Assembly: GCA_021802425.1 (NCBI GenBank)
Contig: JAJZXJ010000006.1
Coordinates: 30,311 to 94,310 of the forward strand
Direction: 5' to 3'
From: Acidulodesulfobacterium sp021802425
Lineage (GTDB): Bacteria > SZUA-79 > Acidulodesulfobacterales > Acidulodesulfobacteraceae
DNA length: 64,000 nt
Part shown: positions 1 to 8,867 of the stretch, piece by piece
How the letters are laid out: each line of letters opens with the position of its first letter
Position numbering within the stretch: position 1 is the first letter of the stretch
Program-made: the position numbers and the translations under genes
Notes under the pieces: model-generated
Told to the model about the DNA's origin: nothing
Databases searched by the model: none
Seen by the model: only the letters and a program-made list of their open reading frames with translations

Positions 1-884
1 CTGATCCCTTCGGAAAAATAAAACGGATTAAAAGAAGGCGTGGAAACCATGGCAAGTATTTTTCCGTTGTTTGGATTTATGGCAATTATCGCCCCTTCTC
101 TTTTTTTCATAAGTTTATACGCAAGCCTTTCGAGCGGCAAATCAAGAGTCGTATATAAATTTGCCCCCATGACAGGCTTTTTGATAATAATTTTGCCGAT
201 AGGCTCGCCATGGGAATTTACGACAATCCGTTTTTCCCCGTCTTTGCCGCGCAAATATTTTTGGTAATAATATTCAAGTCCCGTTTCACCTACAATATCG
301 GAAGAATTAAGATAATCGTATTTTTTTTCTTTAAGCTGCGAAGACGAAACGGGGCCGACATATCCGAAAATTTGGGCTCCGATTTTCTTATAAGGGTAGT
401 GCCTTATCGGAATTTTTGCGATAAAAAAACCGGGTAAAAACAGCTTGTTTACTTCAAACTTCGATAACTCCTTAACGGAAATATTGCGCATAAGAATAAT
501 CGGTTCATAAGAGGGTAAAAACTCCTCCTTTTTAACCGTCTTTAAAAACTTATTATAATTCTGATGCATTAACCTTGCTAAAAATATTAATTCCGCCTTT
601 AAATTTTCTATATGCGCAAGGGTAATTGCAATGTTAAACGAGGATTCGTTATCTACGAAAATTTTACCCTTGCTTGAAAGTATATTGCCCCTTGGAGCCG
701 TAAGATATATAATTCTGGTGGCATTATTCTTTGCCAGCTTATAATAATAACCGCCCTTAATTATCTGCAAATAAAATAATCTGGCAATTAAAATAAAAAT
801 TAAAACTGTGAATATGATGGCCAATAAATTAATCCTGTTTTTTTGCCCTTTCAATATTCCGTTTTCATTATATAATGACGACAT
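1..884 (-). CDS. mrdA: Penicillin-binding protein 2 (MrdA), N-terminal part, truncated by window edge
   Basis: Peptidoglycan transpeptidase of the elongation machinery, working with MreBCD and RodA. The minus strand reads openly from an ATG at 884 to the window start, about 294 residues. Residues 1-18 are polar, then comes one membrane helix (about 19-40, LLAIIFTVLIFILIARLFYL), a YYKLAKNNATR-APRGNI motif typical of class B PBPs, and the dimerisation region with GETGLEYYYQKYLRG. The catalytic SxxK would lie beyond the edge. The gene starts 8 bp after the inositol monophosphatase stop, so it is probably the distal member of the mre block. Family assignment is firm. Confidence 0.92.
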   Translation of the reverse strand, partial: MSSLYNENGILKGQKNRINLLAIIFTVLIFILIARLFYLQIIKGGYYYKLAKNNATRIIYLTAPRGNILSSKGKIFVDNESSFNIAITLAHIENLKAELIFLARLMHQNYNKFLKTVKKEEFLPSYEPIILMRNISVKELSKFEVNKLFLPGFFIAKIPIRHYPYKKIGAQIFGYVGPVSSSQLKEKKYDYLNSSDIVGETGLEYYYQKYLRGKDGEKRIVVNSHGEPIGKIIIKKPVMGANLYTTLDLPLERLAYKLMKKREGAIIAINPNNGKILAMVSTPSFNPFYFSEGI

Positions 885-891
885 ATTATAT

Positions 892-1695
892 TTATCCGCA
901 TAAAATTTTTGACAGTTTATCGTGGATTAGGCCGTTAGACGCCAGTATCCTGCGGTTATAAATATTAAGCGGTTTTTGGCAGAAATCGCTTACGATGCCG
1001 CCCGCTTCCTTAACCATTAAGCTTCCTGAAGCCATATCCCACGGATTTAAATTGAGTTCCCAATATCCGTCGAGAAAACCCGCAGCGGTATAGCATAAAT
1101 CGAGAACGGCGGACCCCAGCCTTCTAATGCCTCTGACGCTGATAGAAATATCCCTGAAATGATCAAAATTGTTATCCGGATTCGTCTTTTTATCGTAAGG
1201 AAACCCCGTCGATAAAAGGCTTTTTTCGAAACAATCGTTTTTTGAAACATTTACCTTTTTCCCGTTGAAATATGCCCCCTGCCCGCTCAAAGCATAAAAA
1301 AGTTCATTTAAAACAGGATTATAAGCACATCCCAGTACAATTTCCGAATCTACTTCAAGCGCAATGGAAAAACAAAAAATTGGAACCCCGTGGGCGTAAT
1401 TGGTGGTCCCGTCTAAGGGGTCTATAATCCATTTAAATTTAGTTTCGTTTGAAATAAGAGTGTTTTCTTCTTCCGCCAGAATAGAATGATGCGGAAATGC
1501 TTTTTTAATGCTGCCGACGGCTAAATGCTGCGAGGCGATGTCAACCTCCGTAACAATATCCACGGGTCCCTTATATTTAATGGAATGTGTTTTCCTGAAG
1601 GATTTAGATATAATTTTACCGCAATCTTTTGCAAGGGATACCGCAAAATCCAAAAATTTTTCCATATCCATTGAATCATGGCCGGGTCTTAACAT
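892..1695 (-). CDS. suhB: Inositol monophosphatase family protein (SuhB-like)
   Basis: Mg-dependent phosphatase of the IMPase/FBPase superfamily, 267 residues, the usual length. The metal-binding signature DPLDGTTNYAHG lies near residue 95 with an upstream AEEE acid cluster, and the C-terminal WDMASGSLMVKEAGG motif is present. Substrates in this family range from myo-inositol-1-phosphate to fructose-1,6-bisphosphate and NADP, so the true substrate cannot be read from sequence. The start used is the first ATG; MDMEKF eight residues further in is a plausible alternative, since neither has a good ribosome site. It lies between the LarE-like gene and mrdA on the same strand. Confidence 0.9.
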   Translation of the reverse strand: MLRPGHDSMDMEKFLDFAVSLAKDCGKIISKSFRKTHSIKYKGPVDIVTEVDIASQHLAVGSIKKAFPHHSILAEEENTLISNETKFKWIIDPLDGTTNYAHGVPIFCFSIALEVDSEIVLGCAYNPVLNELFYALSGQGAYFNGKKVNVSKNDCFEKSLLSTGFPYDKKTNPDNNFDHFRDISISVRGIRRLGSAVLDLCYTAAGFLDGYWELNLNPWDMASGSLMVKEAGGIVSDFCQKPLNIYNRRILASNGLIHDKLSKILCG

Positions 1696-1744
1696 TGAGC
1701 GCAGAGCGAACCTCGTTTGACATTTTCCGTTTTTAATATAGGCG

Positions 1745-2536
1745 CTATATTGTGTAACCTTCCAGGTCTATCGCGACATATTTAAAACCGGTATCCTTAA
1801 TATCTTTTATCAGGCTGTCTATTGAACCTGAATTAACAAGTAACGCCGCATGTTCCTTAGGTAATTCTATTTTAGCAAGTTTACCGTAATGACGAACCTT
1901 AGCCTCTTTAAAACCATTTTCCGCTAAAATCTCTTCCGATGCGGCAATCATCTTAATTTTATCATGCGTTATTATGTTTCCAAACGGTATTCTTGTCGCA
2001 AGACAGGTCGTTTGAGGTTTATCCCATATATCTATGCCAAAAAATTTTGACGCCTGCCTTATATCCGACTTGCAAAAATAAGCCTCTTTTAGGGGAGATA
2101 AAATATCGAATTCCTTTTCGGCAAGCATGTCCGGTCTGTCGTTTACTCTCAAAGCATCGTCCGCATTGGTTCCAACCGCCGCGCCGTATGTTTTTGGGAT
2201 ATAGGCCGTTATCGTTTTAAACAGCGAGATTTTGCAAAAATAACACCTCATCCTGTCATTTTTAATATAAGATTCCTCTAAAAATTCTGAAGTTCTTACG
2301 ACTATATGTTTTATTTCAAGTTCCTTAGCCCTTTCTTTGCAAAAACTAAGCTCTTTTTCAGGGATGGCAAAAGAATTTCCGGTAATAGCGATAACATTTT
2401 TATTGCCGAGAACCTTTTTTGACATAAATAATAAAAATGTAGAATCGATTCCGCCGCTAAACGCAACGGCAATCTTTCCCGTATTTTCTATTAACTTTTC
2501 GAGATTGTTTATCTTATCTTTTAAGATATTCTCCAT
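1745..2536 (-). CDS. larE: ATP-dependent sacrificial sulfur transferase, LarE/TIGR00268 family
   Basis: PP-loop ATPase that in characterised LarE adenylates a pyridinium dinucleotide and donates sulfur from its own cysteine while making the nickel-pincer nucleotide cofactor. The SGGIDST PP-loop is near residue 30, a DRMRCYFCK motif near 95, and TTCLATRIPFG carries the cysteine in the LarE position. The ATG at 2536 is chosen because it follows the stop of the upstream gene by one base (TAAgATG); a TTG at 2557 would add seven residues. No larA, larB or larC lies in this window, so cofactor synthesis is inferred from family only. Some relatives act as tRNA or NAD-synthesis-like PP-loop enzymes. 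Confidence 0.82.
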   Translation of the reverse strand: MENILKDKINNLEKLIENTGKIAVAFSGGIDSTFLLFMSKKVLGNKNVIAITGNSFAIPEKELSFCKERAKELEIKHIVVRTSEFLEESYIKNDRMRCYFCKISLFKTITAYIPKTYGAAVGTNADDALRVNDRPDMLAEKEFDILSPLKEAYFCKSDIRQASKFFGIDIWDKPQTTCLATRIPFGNIITHDKIKMIAASEEILAENGFKEAKVRHYGKLAKIELPKEHAALLVNSGSIDSLIKDIKDTGFKYVAIDLEGYTI

Positions 2537-2537
2537 C

Positions 2538-3581
2538 TTAGAAATTAAAGGCGGCAAGCGCTTTTTTATTTATCTTGATGCTTGTTTTCGATTCAAGATA
2601 GTTTACATAATTATATAAAAATTCCTGTTCCTTTTGAAGCGCGTATGCCTCCTTTTGCTTTAACATTGCATTCTTTTTATTTTTACCGCTATTTACGGCC
2701 ACATACTTCGGAAAATAAACCTTCGATACCTTAATTACGGCAAACCCGGATTTCACGGGAAAAACCCTGCTTATCACGACATTAACGGGGGTTGAAAAGA
2801 TAGCCTTCGATATATCTTCGTTTAACCCATACTTTTTAAAATAACTTGACTTGGCAAGGTCAATTTCGGAATATAACGGGGCAGATTTTACGGTTCCTTT
2901 AAATTCTTTTGTCAACCCTTTAAAATTATTGTTAGATAAAATAGACCTTTGAAGGAAACTATTTGCGTCCTTTTGAGATTTAAAAATCGCAATTTCGAAG
3001 GCAACGGATTTATTGTCGATACTGTAATTGTCAAAAAACTGTCCGTCAGCCATACTGAAAGATTCTCCTATTATTCTTCTGATGTAAGACCTTGCTGTTT
3101 CGGATTTATAAGTCTTTTCGAAAGCGGACGGCGTGGTGTGGTTTGCCAGCAAAACGGAATTGAATAGTTTATTGCTAAACTCCCCGTTTTTTTGAAATGC
3201 GGAAAATAAGGCGATATTTCTTGCTATAAAACCTTTAGAGACATAAATTCCAAATGTATCTGTTCTGGATTCAAGAACTTTATCAGCGATTAACGAAGAT
3301 AGCGCCTCCCCCGATAAATTCAGTTCTTTTAATTGTTTTTGGCTTAATTTATTGCCGTATAACCGTTCATATTCATTTTCAAGCGATCCGTAATACCTGT
3401 TAAATTCATCCATAGAGATTCCTTTGCCGTTGACGGTGGCGACATCCGAGGGCGCAACTCCCCCGCCCGTCCCGATGATGTAAGGAAGAAAACTAAAACC
3501 CACGACAAACAACACCCCTACAAGGATTGTAATAACCTTGCCTAAGGCAGAGGCATAAAATTTTCTTAAAAAATCCAGCAT
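2538..3581 (-). CDS. PpiD/SurA-N-like membrane-anchored periplasmic folding protein
   Basis: 347 residues: one N-terminal signal anchor (about 14-38, ALGKVITILVGVLFVVGFSF), then a SurA/PpiD-type N-terminal chaperone domain (VATVNGKGISMDEFNRYYG, followed by helical LSGEALSSLIADKVLESR). The C-terminal half (about 200-300) only weakly resembles a parvulin domain: a PVKSGFAVIKVSKV ending is visible but the central GGDLGW-type motif is not. A role in folding proteins emerging from Sec is inferred. It follows mreD and sits one base before the LarE gene. Confidence 0.75.
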   Translation of the reverse strand: MLDFLRKFYASALGKVITILVGVLFVVGFSFLPYIIGTGGGVAPSDVATVNGKGISMDEFNRYYGSLENEYERLYGNKLSQKQLKELNLSGEALSSLIADKVLESRTDTFGIYVSKGFIARNIALFSAFQKNGEFSNKLFNSVLLANHTTPSAFEKTYKSETARSYIRRIIGESFSMADGQFFDNYSIDNKSVAFEIAIFKSQKDANSFLQRSILSNNNFKGLTKEFKGTVKSAPLYSEIDLAKSSYFKKYGLNEDISKAIFSTPVNVVISRVFPVKSGFAVIKVSKVYFPKYVAVNSGKNKKNAMLKQKEAYALQKEQEFLYNYVNYLESKTSIKINKKALAAFNF

Positions 3582-3639
3582 AATGGTTTAAAACCCCTCA
3601 AAGAATTTTATCTATTTTTTGTCCCGATTAGTGAAATAA

Positions 3640-3680
3640 ATGAAAATGCCATACAGTTTTATTTTATATGGCAATACAAT
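3640..3680 (-). terminator. Possible stem-loop terminator after mreD
   Basis: TGCCATA (3647-3653) and TATGGCA (3667-3673) form a 7-bp stem with a 13-base loop. On the minus strand the stem is followed by TTTTCATTT. It lies in the 143-bp gap between mreD and the PpiD-like gene. It is weak, because the stem is short and AT-rich. Confidence 0.3.
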
Positions 3681-3724
3681 TTTATGCAAATAAAAAATGA
3701 GACATGCCTAAAATCTAACCCTTG

Positions 3725-4279
3725 CTAATCAAAAATTATTTTATTTCTTTTTAAAAAAATTTTATAACCTATCTTTTTAAAGACTAAAAATATCAACGGA
3801 GAAATTAGTGAAGTAGTTATGGATGCGGGAAGGCTGTATAAAAGAAAAAAATTCAGGTAATTAAAATGAATGCCGATGGAGTAAAAAACTATTAAAAAGA
3901 GCATAAGGTAGTAAATTATAGATGAAAAAAAGGTTATTAAAATCTCGTTCATAGAATTTTCCGCCGAAACTTTCCGCCATAGAACATAAGAAACGCTGTA
4001 AGAGACGACGCCGGCAAGCGAGAAAACCGCCGGATTCAAAGCGGTCATAGAACCGTAAATGTAAAATAACAGATAAGATAATATTACGCCGGGATAGACA
4101 TCTAAATATGCCGAAAGATATATTAAAGTTATAAGGGAAAGATTTGGGAAAATGCCGATTTTATTAAAATTATTAAAATTATTTGCTAGCACTAAGGATA
4201 TTAGTATTAAAAACAAAGAAAAACAAAATATGTAAATATATTTTACCGTATTATTCTTCGACAAGGACATGTTTGGCAT
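3725..4279 (-). CDS. mreD: Rod shape-determining protein MreD
   Basis: Integral membrane protein of 184 residues with about five to six predicted helices (for example IYIFCFSLFLILISLVLANN near residue 15 and the YLSAYLDVYPGVILSYLLFYIYG region). It is assigned mainly from position directly after mreC, size and topology, as MreD sequences diverge strongly. It overlaps the 3' end of mreC by 29 bp; an ATG three codons in (MSLSKN) would shorten the overlap. It joins the MreBCD complex that guides lateral wall synthesis. Confidence 0.8.
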   Translation of the reverse strand: MPNMSLSKNNTVKYIYIFCFSLFLILISLVLANNFNNFNKIGIFPNLSLITLIYLSAYLDVYPGVILSYLLFYIYGSMTALNPAVFSLAGVVSYSVSYVLWRKVSAENSMNEILITFFSSIIYYLMLFLIVFYSIGIHFNYLNFFLLYSLPASITTSLISPLIFLVFKKIGYKIFLKRNKIIFD

Positions 4280-5075
4280 TAAATAAATTTTTATGGGGAA
4301 TTATCGTTATTCTTTGAAATATTTTATACCCTCTTCTTTTTACCGAAGATACTTTACCGACATTTATGCCCGAGGTAAAAATCCCTCCCAGTCCCGAGGT
4401 TAAAATTTCGTCGCCCACATCGACTTTTTGGGAATTAAATACGAACCGCATTTTAAGATAGCCGTTTCCAAGCCCCTGCGCTATGCCAAGGGTTCCCGTA
4501 TTTGCATCCACTACGGAAAAGACGCATTTAGGATTGGTAACCGGGATAACTTTCGCATTATTATTTCCTTCGTAAACAACCCTTCCGACAACACCGCTGT
4601 AAGAGATAACCCCGTCTCCCACCTTAATCCCGTCTTTCTTCCCTTTATTTATACGAAGGCTGTTCCACCACCCTTCTATCCCGTGAAGCGTGACGGATGC
4701 GGGAATGGATTTTTTGGATATGGTGTCTTTTAAAAATAAAAGGGCCTTGAGTTTTTCATTTTCTATCTTATATGCTCTGTATTTATTTAATTTATATTTA
4801 ATGATTTTTATTCTGGCTTTAAGCAATTTATTATCGCTTTTGACGGACAGGATATTTAAATAATTTCTGTATAATGTTTGGGAAATATTTAACGGATAGT
4901 CTGCCGCTTTATATATATTATATAAAGAATTGTTTATAAAATTAGAAAACAAGCCGCCAAATTTAAAACCGCTGATAGAGAGGATATATAATGAAACGGA
5001 TATTGCAACGACCGCAAATAGGACTATCACATCCTTATATTTTTTAATCTTTACATTTTTAAAAAATTTTCCCAC
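4251..5075 (-). CDS. mreC: Rod shape-determining protein MreC
   Basis: 274-residue bitopic protein: a short cytoplasmic tail, a membrane helix (about 16-34, VIVLFAVVAISVSLYILSI), a basic coiled-coil stretch (about 75-110), then the periplasmic beta domain with SVTLHGIEGWWNSLRINKGKKDGI, GVVGRVV and DEILTSGLGGIFTSGINVG, all characteristic of MreC. It starts 2 bp after the mreB stop and overlaps mreD, indicating translational coupling. It links MreB filaments to periplasmic wall synthases. Confidence 0.95.
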   Translation of the reverse strand: MGKFFKNVKIKKYKDVIVLFAVVAISVSLYILSISGFKFGGLFSNFINNSLYNIYKAADYPLNISQTLYRNYLNILSVKSDNKLLKARIKIIKYKLNKYRAYKIENEKLKALLFLKDTISKKSIPASVTLHGIEGWWNSLRINKGKKDGIKVGDGVISYSGVVGRVVYEGNNNAKVIPVTNPKCVFSVVDANTGTLGIAQGLGNGYLKMRFVFNSQKVDVGDEILTSGLGGIFTSGINVGKVSSVKRRGYKIFQRITIIPHKNLFNAKHVLVEE

Positions 5076-5077
5076 AA

Positions 5078-6115
5078 CTAATTCTCAAGCATTATATCTT
5101 TTAACACATTAATTTCGTTTAACGCTTTGCCTGCCCCCCTTACGACGCATGTAAGCGGATCGTCTGCTATTATAACGGGAAGCTCGGTATGTTCCCTTAT
5201 AAGTACATCGATGTTTTTTAAAAGAGCCCCTCCGCCGGCAAGAACGATTCCCCTGTCAACGATGTCGGACGAAAGCTCCGGCGGTATATTTTCAAGGGTG
5301 GTTCTTATTGCATCGACTATCTGGCCCGCCGGTTCCGATATTGCTTCCAGTACTTCCGACGATGTTATCTCGATAATTTTAGGTATTCCGCTAACCAGGT
5401 CCCTCCCCTTTATGTTCATTTTCGATTCTTCTTCGACGGGATAGACCGTTCCTATCGTCATTTTTACGAGCTCGGCGGTTCTATCTCCTATAAGCAGGTT
5501 ATACTTTTTCTTAACATACTGTATAATGGCATCGTCTATCTTGTCGCCCCCGACCCTGAGCGATTTAGCGTAAACTATACCCGACATAGAAATCACGGCA
5601 ACCTCCGTTGTGCCTCCCCCGATATCGACTATCATATTGCCGGCGGCTTCCGTAATTGGAAGTCCCGCTCCAATGGCGGCGGCAACAGGTTCTTCCAGAA
5701 GGTAAACGACCCTTGCCCCGGCGGCTTCCGCTGATTCTTTAACGGCTCTTCTTTCGACGGCGGTAATACCCGAAGGAACTGCCACGATAACCCGCGGCCT
5801 TATCATTGTCTTTCTGTTATGAATCTTTCTTATAAAATATTTAAGCATGGCTTCGACAACCTCGAAATCGGCAATCACGCCGTCTTTCATGGGTCTGATA
5901 GCAACAATGTTTCCGGGCGTTCTGCCAAGCATTTTTTTGGCGTCTTTCCCCACGGAAAGAATCTTTTTGTCCCCCCGCGAATCGATATGTACCGCAACAA
6001 CGGACGGTTCGTTTGAAACGACGCCTTTATCTTTAACATAAATAAGCGTATTTGCGGTACCGAGGTCAACCGCAAGGTCGTTACTGAATAAGCCGATTAA
6101 ATTGTCAATAAACAT
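5078..6115 (-). CDS. mreB: Rod shape-determining protein MreB (actin-like)
   Basis: Actin-family ATPase, 345 residues, full length. Visible motifs: phosphate 1 VDLGTANTLIYVK near residue 17, MKDGVIADFEVVEAML, VAVPSGITAVERRAV, phosphate 2 MIVDIGGGTTEVAVIS near 165, and the adenosine motif GIVLAGGGALLKNID near 290. A GAGGGAA ribosome site precedes the ATG. It is the first gene of the mreBCD block and probably carries the operon promoter in the 115-bp gap it shares with the divergent YhaM-like gene. Confidence 0.97.
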   Translation of the reverse strand: MFIDNLIGLFSNDLAVDLGTANTLIYVKDKGVVSNEPSVVAVHIDSRGDKKILSVGKDAKKMLGRTPGNIVAIRPMKDGVIADFEVVEAMLKYFIRKIHNRKTMIRPRVIVAVPSGITAVERRAVKESAEAAGARVVYLLEEPVAAAIGAGLPITEAAGNMIVDIGGGTTEVAVISMSGIVYAKSLRVGGDKIDDAIIQYVKKKYNLLIGDRTAELVKMTIGTVYPVEEESKMNIKGRDLVSGIPKIIEITSSEVLEAISEPAGQIVDAIRTTLENIPPELSSDIVDRGIVLAGGGALLKNIDVLIREHTELPVIIADDPLTCVVRGAGKALNEINVLKDIMLEN

Positions 6116-6257
6116 AACATTCCCTCTTTATCATATAAAATAGAATTTTTTTGATTTTTATCCAAATATCTTTTAGATGTTATACTATCTTATTTTTTTT
6201 GGCAACAAAAAAAGTTAATTTTGATTTTTAATGTCAGTTTTGCTAATATGGATAGCT

Positions 6258-7409
6258 ATGGAAAAAATTTTAGTTTCGGATATAAAAGAAAATCAAAAAG
6301 TCGAATCTATTTTTCTTGTTAAAAGCAAATCCCATGCTACCGGAAAAACGGGAAAGCCTTATATCTATCTCAAACTATCCGATAAAACGGGTGAAATTAA
6401 GGGATACATTTGGGATAACATCGAAAAATACAATGAACTCTTTGATGCCGGAGACTTAATTAAAATAAAATCAAAATCGAATATATTTCAGAATGAGCTT
6501 CAGCTTAGCATTTCGGAACTGGAAAAGCTGGACGGAGCCGGCATAGACGAAAATATTCTCAGGCTGTTTCTAAAATCAACCAAATATGACATAGAGACTA
6601 TGTTTTCGGAACTTTCAAACCTTTTAAGCGAAACGCTGACCGATGAATACATTATACAACTTACCGAAAAATTTTTAAACGACGAGAATTACATTAAAAA
6701 ATTAAAAACAATGCCTGCCGCAAAATCCATTCATCACGGTTATATAGGGGGGCTGCTCGAACATACTTTGAGCATGTTAAAGATCGGGCTTTTTCTCTCA
6801 AAACACTATGGAACAGGTGTAAATAAGGATATCCTGATTGCGTCTATTCTCCTTCATGATGTCGGTAAAATGGAAGAGTTAAGCAATAAAAACAATATAA
6901 CGGAATATTCCGATGACGGAAAACTATTGGGACATATAGTTCTTGGGGCAAACATTATAGATAAAAAAATCGATGAAATTCAGGGTTTTCCTAAAAATTT
7001 AAGGACGCTGCTGCTCCACTCCATTATATCCCATCACGGGGAATTGGAATTCGGCTCGCCAAAAAGGCCAAAAACCGTTGAGGCTCTTTTGCTTCATTTT
7101 ATAGATAATATGGATGCAAAAACAAATCAATTCATAGATGCGACGGAAAGCCAGAACACGCCGTGGAGTCCATATTCAAAACAGCTTGACAGGTACTTAT
7201 TAAATTCAAAAATATTTTATTCGCAAAAATTAAAAGAAACGGAACGGCACGCACGGAGCAAGGCAATGAGCAGTCTTAAGGGTTATCCGGATGCCGAAGA
7301 AGAAAACGGCGCAGGCTATAAAGACATAAATGAAAAAAAAGACGGCAATAATGATGCCGGCAATGACGATAATAATTCGAACGAAGTCTTTACCGGCGAA
7401 TTATTTTGA
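6258..7409 (+). CDS. YhaM-type 3'-5' exoribonuclease (OB-fold plus HD domain)
   Basis: About 383 residues. The N-terminal part (about 1-85) is an OB-fold nucleic-acid-binding domain (GKPYIYLKLSDKTGEIKGYIW). It is followed by an HD phosphohydrolase domain with HHGYIGGLLEHTLSM, SILLHDVGKMEEL and ISHHGELEFGSPKRPKT, the layout of B. subtilis YhaM. The C-terminal 40 residues are acidic and Asp/Asn-rich and probably disordered. The ORF opens at 6231, but the internal ATG at 6258 (MEKILVSDIKENQKV) aligns better with the family start. It is divergent from mreB and convergent with the TatD fusion gene. Confidence 0.85.
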   Translation: MEKILVSDIKENQKVESIFLVKSKSHATGKTGKPYIYLKLSDKTGEIKGYIWDNIEKYNELFDAGDLIKIKSKSNIFQNELQLSISELEKLDGAGIDENILRLFLKSTKYDIETMFSELSNLLSETLTDEYIIQLTEKFLNDENYIKKLKTMPAAKSIHHGYIGGLLEHTLSMLKIGLFLSKHYGTGVNKDILIASILLHDVGKMEELSNKNNITEYSDDGKLLGHIVLGANIIDKKIDEIQGFPKNLRTLLLHSIISHHGELEFGSPKRPKTVEALLLHFIDNMDAKTNQFIDATESQNTPWSPYSKQLDRYLLNSKIFYSQKLKETERHARSKAMSSLKGYPDAEEENGAGYKDINEKKDGNNDAGNDDNNSNEVFTGELF

Positions 7410-7415
7410 GGCAGG

Positions 7416-8867
7416 CTATCCCACATCGTTATATTTGCGGAGTTTAAACTTTACGCCCAATTTATGGGCAAGGTTTTCGACATATGGGATATCGAGGCCG
7501 GGCAAATCGACGGCGGTTGCGGTAACCTCTTTTATGTATTTTTTCGATTCTTTTATGAAGGAGATAACCCCGGTATAAGCATCTGTCCCTTTCTCGTTCA
7601 AATTTGGAAGACAAATCCTGTCGTAAAAATCGCTGTTATGAGCATTAAGGCTGACACTCACGCTATCTATAAGACCTTCTAATTCATGCGCGATGTTCCG
7701 GTTATAGACGGCGCCGGCTAACCCGTCCGTATCGAGCCTCACTTTTATTCCGCCGCCCCCTTTTTCTTTGACGGCCTTTGCGACATCCTTAAGGGTTGCC
7801 AGCCGCAGTGTCGGTTCTCCGAGTCCGCAAAAAACCGCCTCGTTAAAATCATAGTAATGGAAAACGGACGAAATAACCTCCGAAGCGGAAGGTTCTTTTT
7901 TTAATTCAAGGTTGTAACCCCGGACATTGAAATTATTCTGTCCGTTTTGATTTTGATATTTCGGACAAAAGGAGCATCGGTTGGTGCATTTATTTGTTAA
8001 ATTTATATAGACCGAGTTTCTAATTTTATAAGCAACGGCGGGATAAAAGCCCTGTACCCCGTCAATGGAAAAAAGATTTACGGTGTTTTGCACCGTAAGC
8101 TCATCGAATCTTTTTTGTTCAATTCCTTTTAATCCGGCAATCTCCTGCAAGACAAAACGAACATACGACGGCTCGTTCCTTTTACCCCTAAAAGCCTGCG
8201 GCGCAAGATAAGGGCTGTCCGTTTCCGTTAAAATCTTTTCATCGGGAATATTCTTTGCCGCCAACCTGATATGTTCATTTTTTTTATATGTAATATTTGC
8301 CGAAAAAGAGATAAAAAAGCCTAATTTTATAAATTCCATGGCAATGTCTAAATCGTCAGCCGAAAAGCAGTGTATGACGCCGCCAAAAAACCCTGCCGGC
8401 GTATTTATGCAGCTCTTTAAAATATCGAGGGCCTCCTTATAGGCATCCCTTATGTGAACTATAATGGGAAGCCTGTTGGTTAAAGCAAGTTCTATCTGGA
8501 ACCTGAATAGTTCTTCCTGCAATCTTTTGATTTCATTAATATCCCCCGCGAGCCTTCCGTTAAAAAAATAATCAAGTCCAATTTCGCCCACGGCAACAAT
8601 CTTTTCCCTGTTATTCGAATAGTAATTTTCAAACGATTTCAGGATGCCCTCAAAATTAGTATAAGGGCTTTTAGGATGAACCCCGAGCGTGGTATAAATA
8701 AAATCGCGGGAGTTGACAATATCCATGGTTTTTCCTATTCTTTCGTTTTGAGCTAAAGAACCTATGGAAATGGCGTGCGTTACGCCGTTTTCGCGCATTC
8801 TGTCTAAAACGGATTGAAAATCGCTTTCAAAATCAGGCATTTCTAAGTGGCAGTGTGAATCTATCAT
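7416..8867 (-). CDS. TatD-family nuclease fused to a radical SAM domain
   Basis: 483-residue two-domain protein. Residues 1-260 are a complete TatD hydrolase: metal ligands in DSHCH (H5, H7), E95 in GEIGLDY, H138, H166 in HCFSA, and D217 in TETDSPYLAP. Residues 275-483 are a short radical SAM domain: CTNRCSFC at C294-C298-C301 binds the 4Fe-4S cluster, followed by CGLGEPTLR, the glycine-rich SAM motif. TatD proteins are 3'-5' DNases/RNases or D-aminoacyl-tRNA-related hydrolases; the radical SAM substrate is unknown. It overlaps metG by 4 bp (ATGA), so is cotranscribed in the tmk-holB-metG block. No frameshift is visible, so the fusion looks genuine. Confidence 0.93.
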   Translation of the reverse strand: MIDSHCHLEMPDFESDFQSVLDRMRENGVTHAISIGSLAQNERIGKTMDIVNSRDFIYTTLGVHPKSPYTNFEGILKSFENYYSNNREKIVAVGEIGLDYFFNGRLAGDINEIKRLQEELFRFQIELALTNRLPIIVHIRDAYKEALDILKSCINTPAGFFGGVIHCFSADDLDIAMEFIKLGFFISFSANITYKKNEHIRLAAKNIPDEKILTETDSPYLAPQAFRGKRNEPSYVRFVLQEIAGLKGIEQKRFDELTVQNTVNLFSIDGVQGFYPAVAYKIRNSVYINLTNKCTNRCSFCPKYQNQNGQNNFNVRGYNLELKKEPSASEVISSVFHYYDFNEAVFCGLGEPTLRLATLKDVAKAVKEKGGGGIKVRLDTDGLAGAVYNRNIAHELEGLIDSVSVSLNAHNSDFYDRICLPNLNEKGTDAYTGVISFIKESKKYIKEVTATAVDLPGLDIPYVENLAHKLGVKFKLRKYNDVG

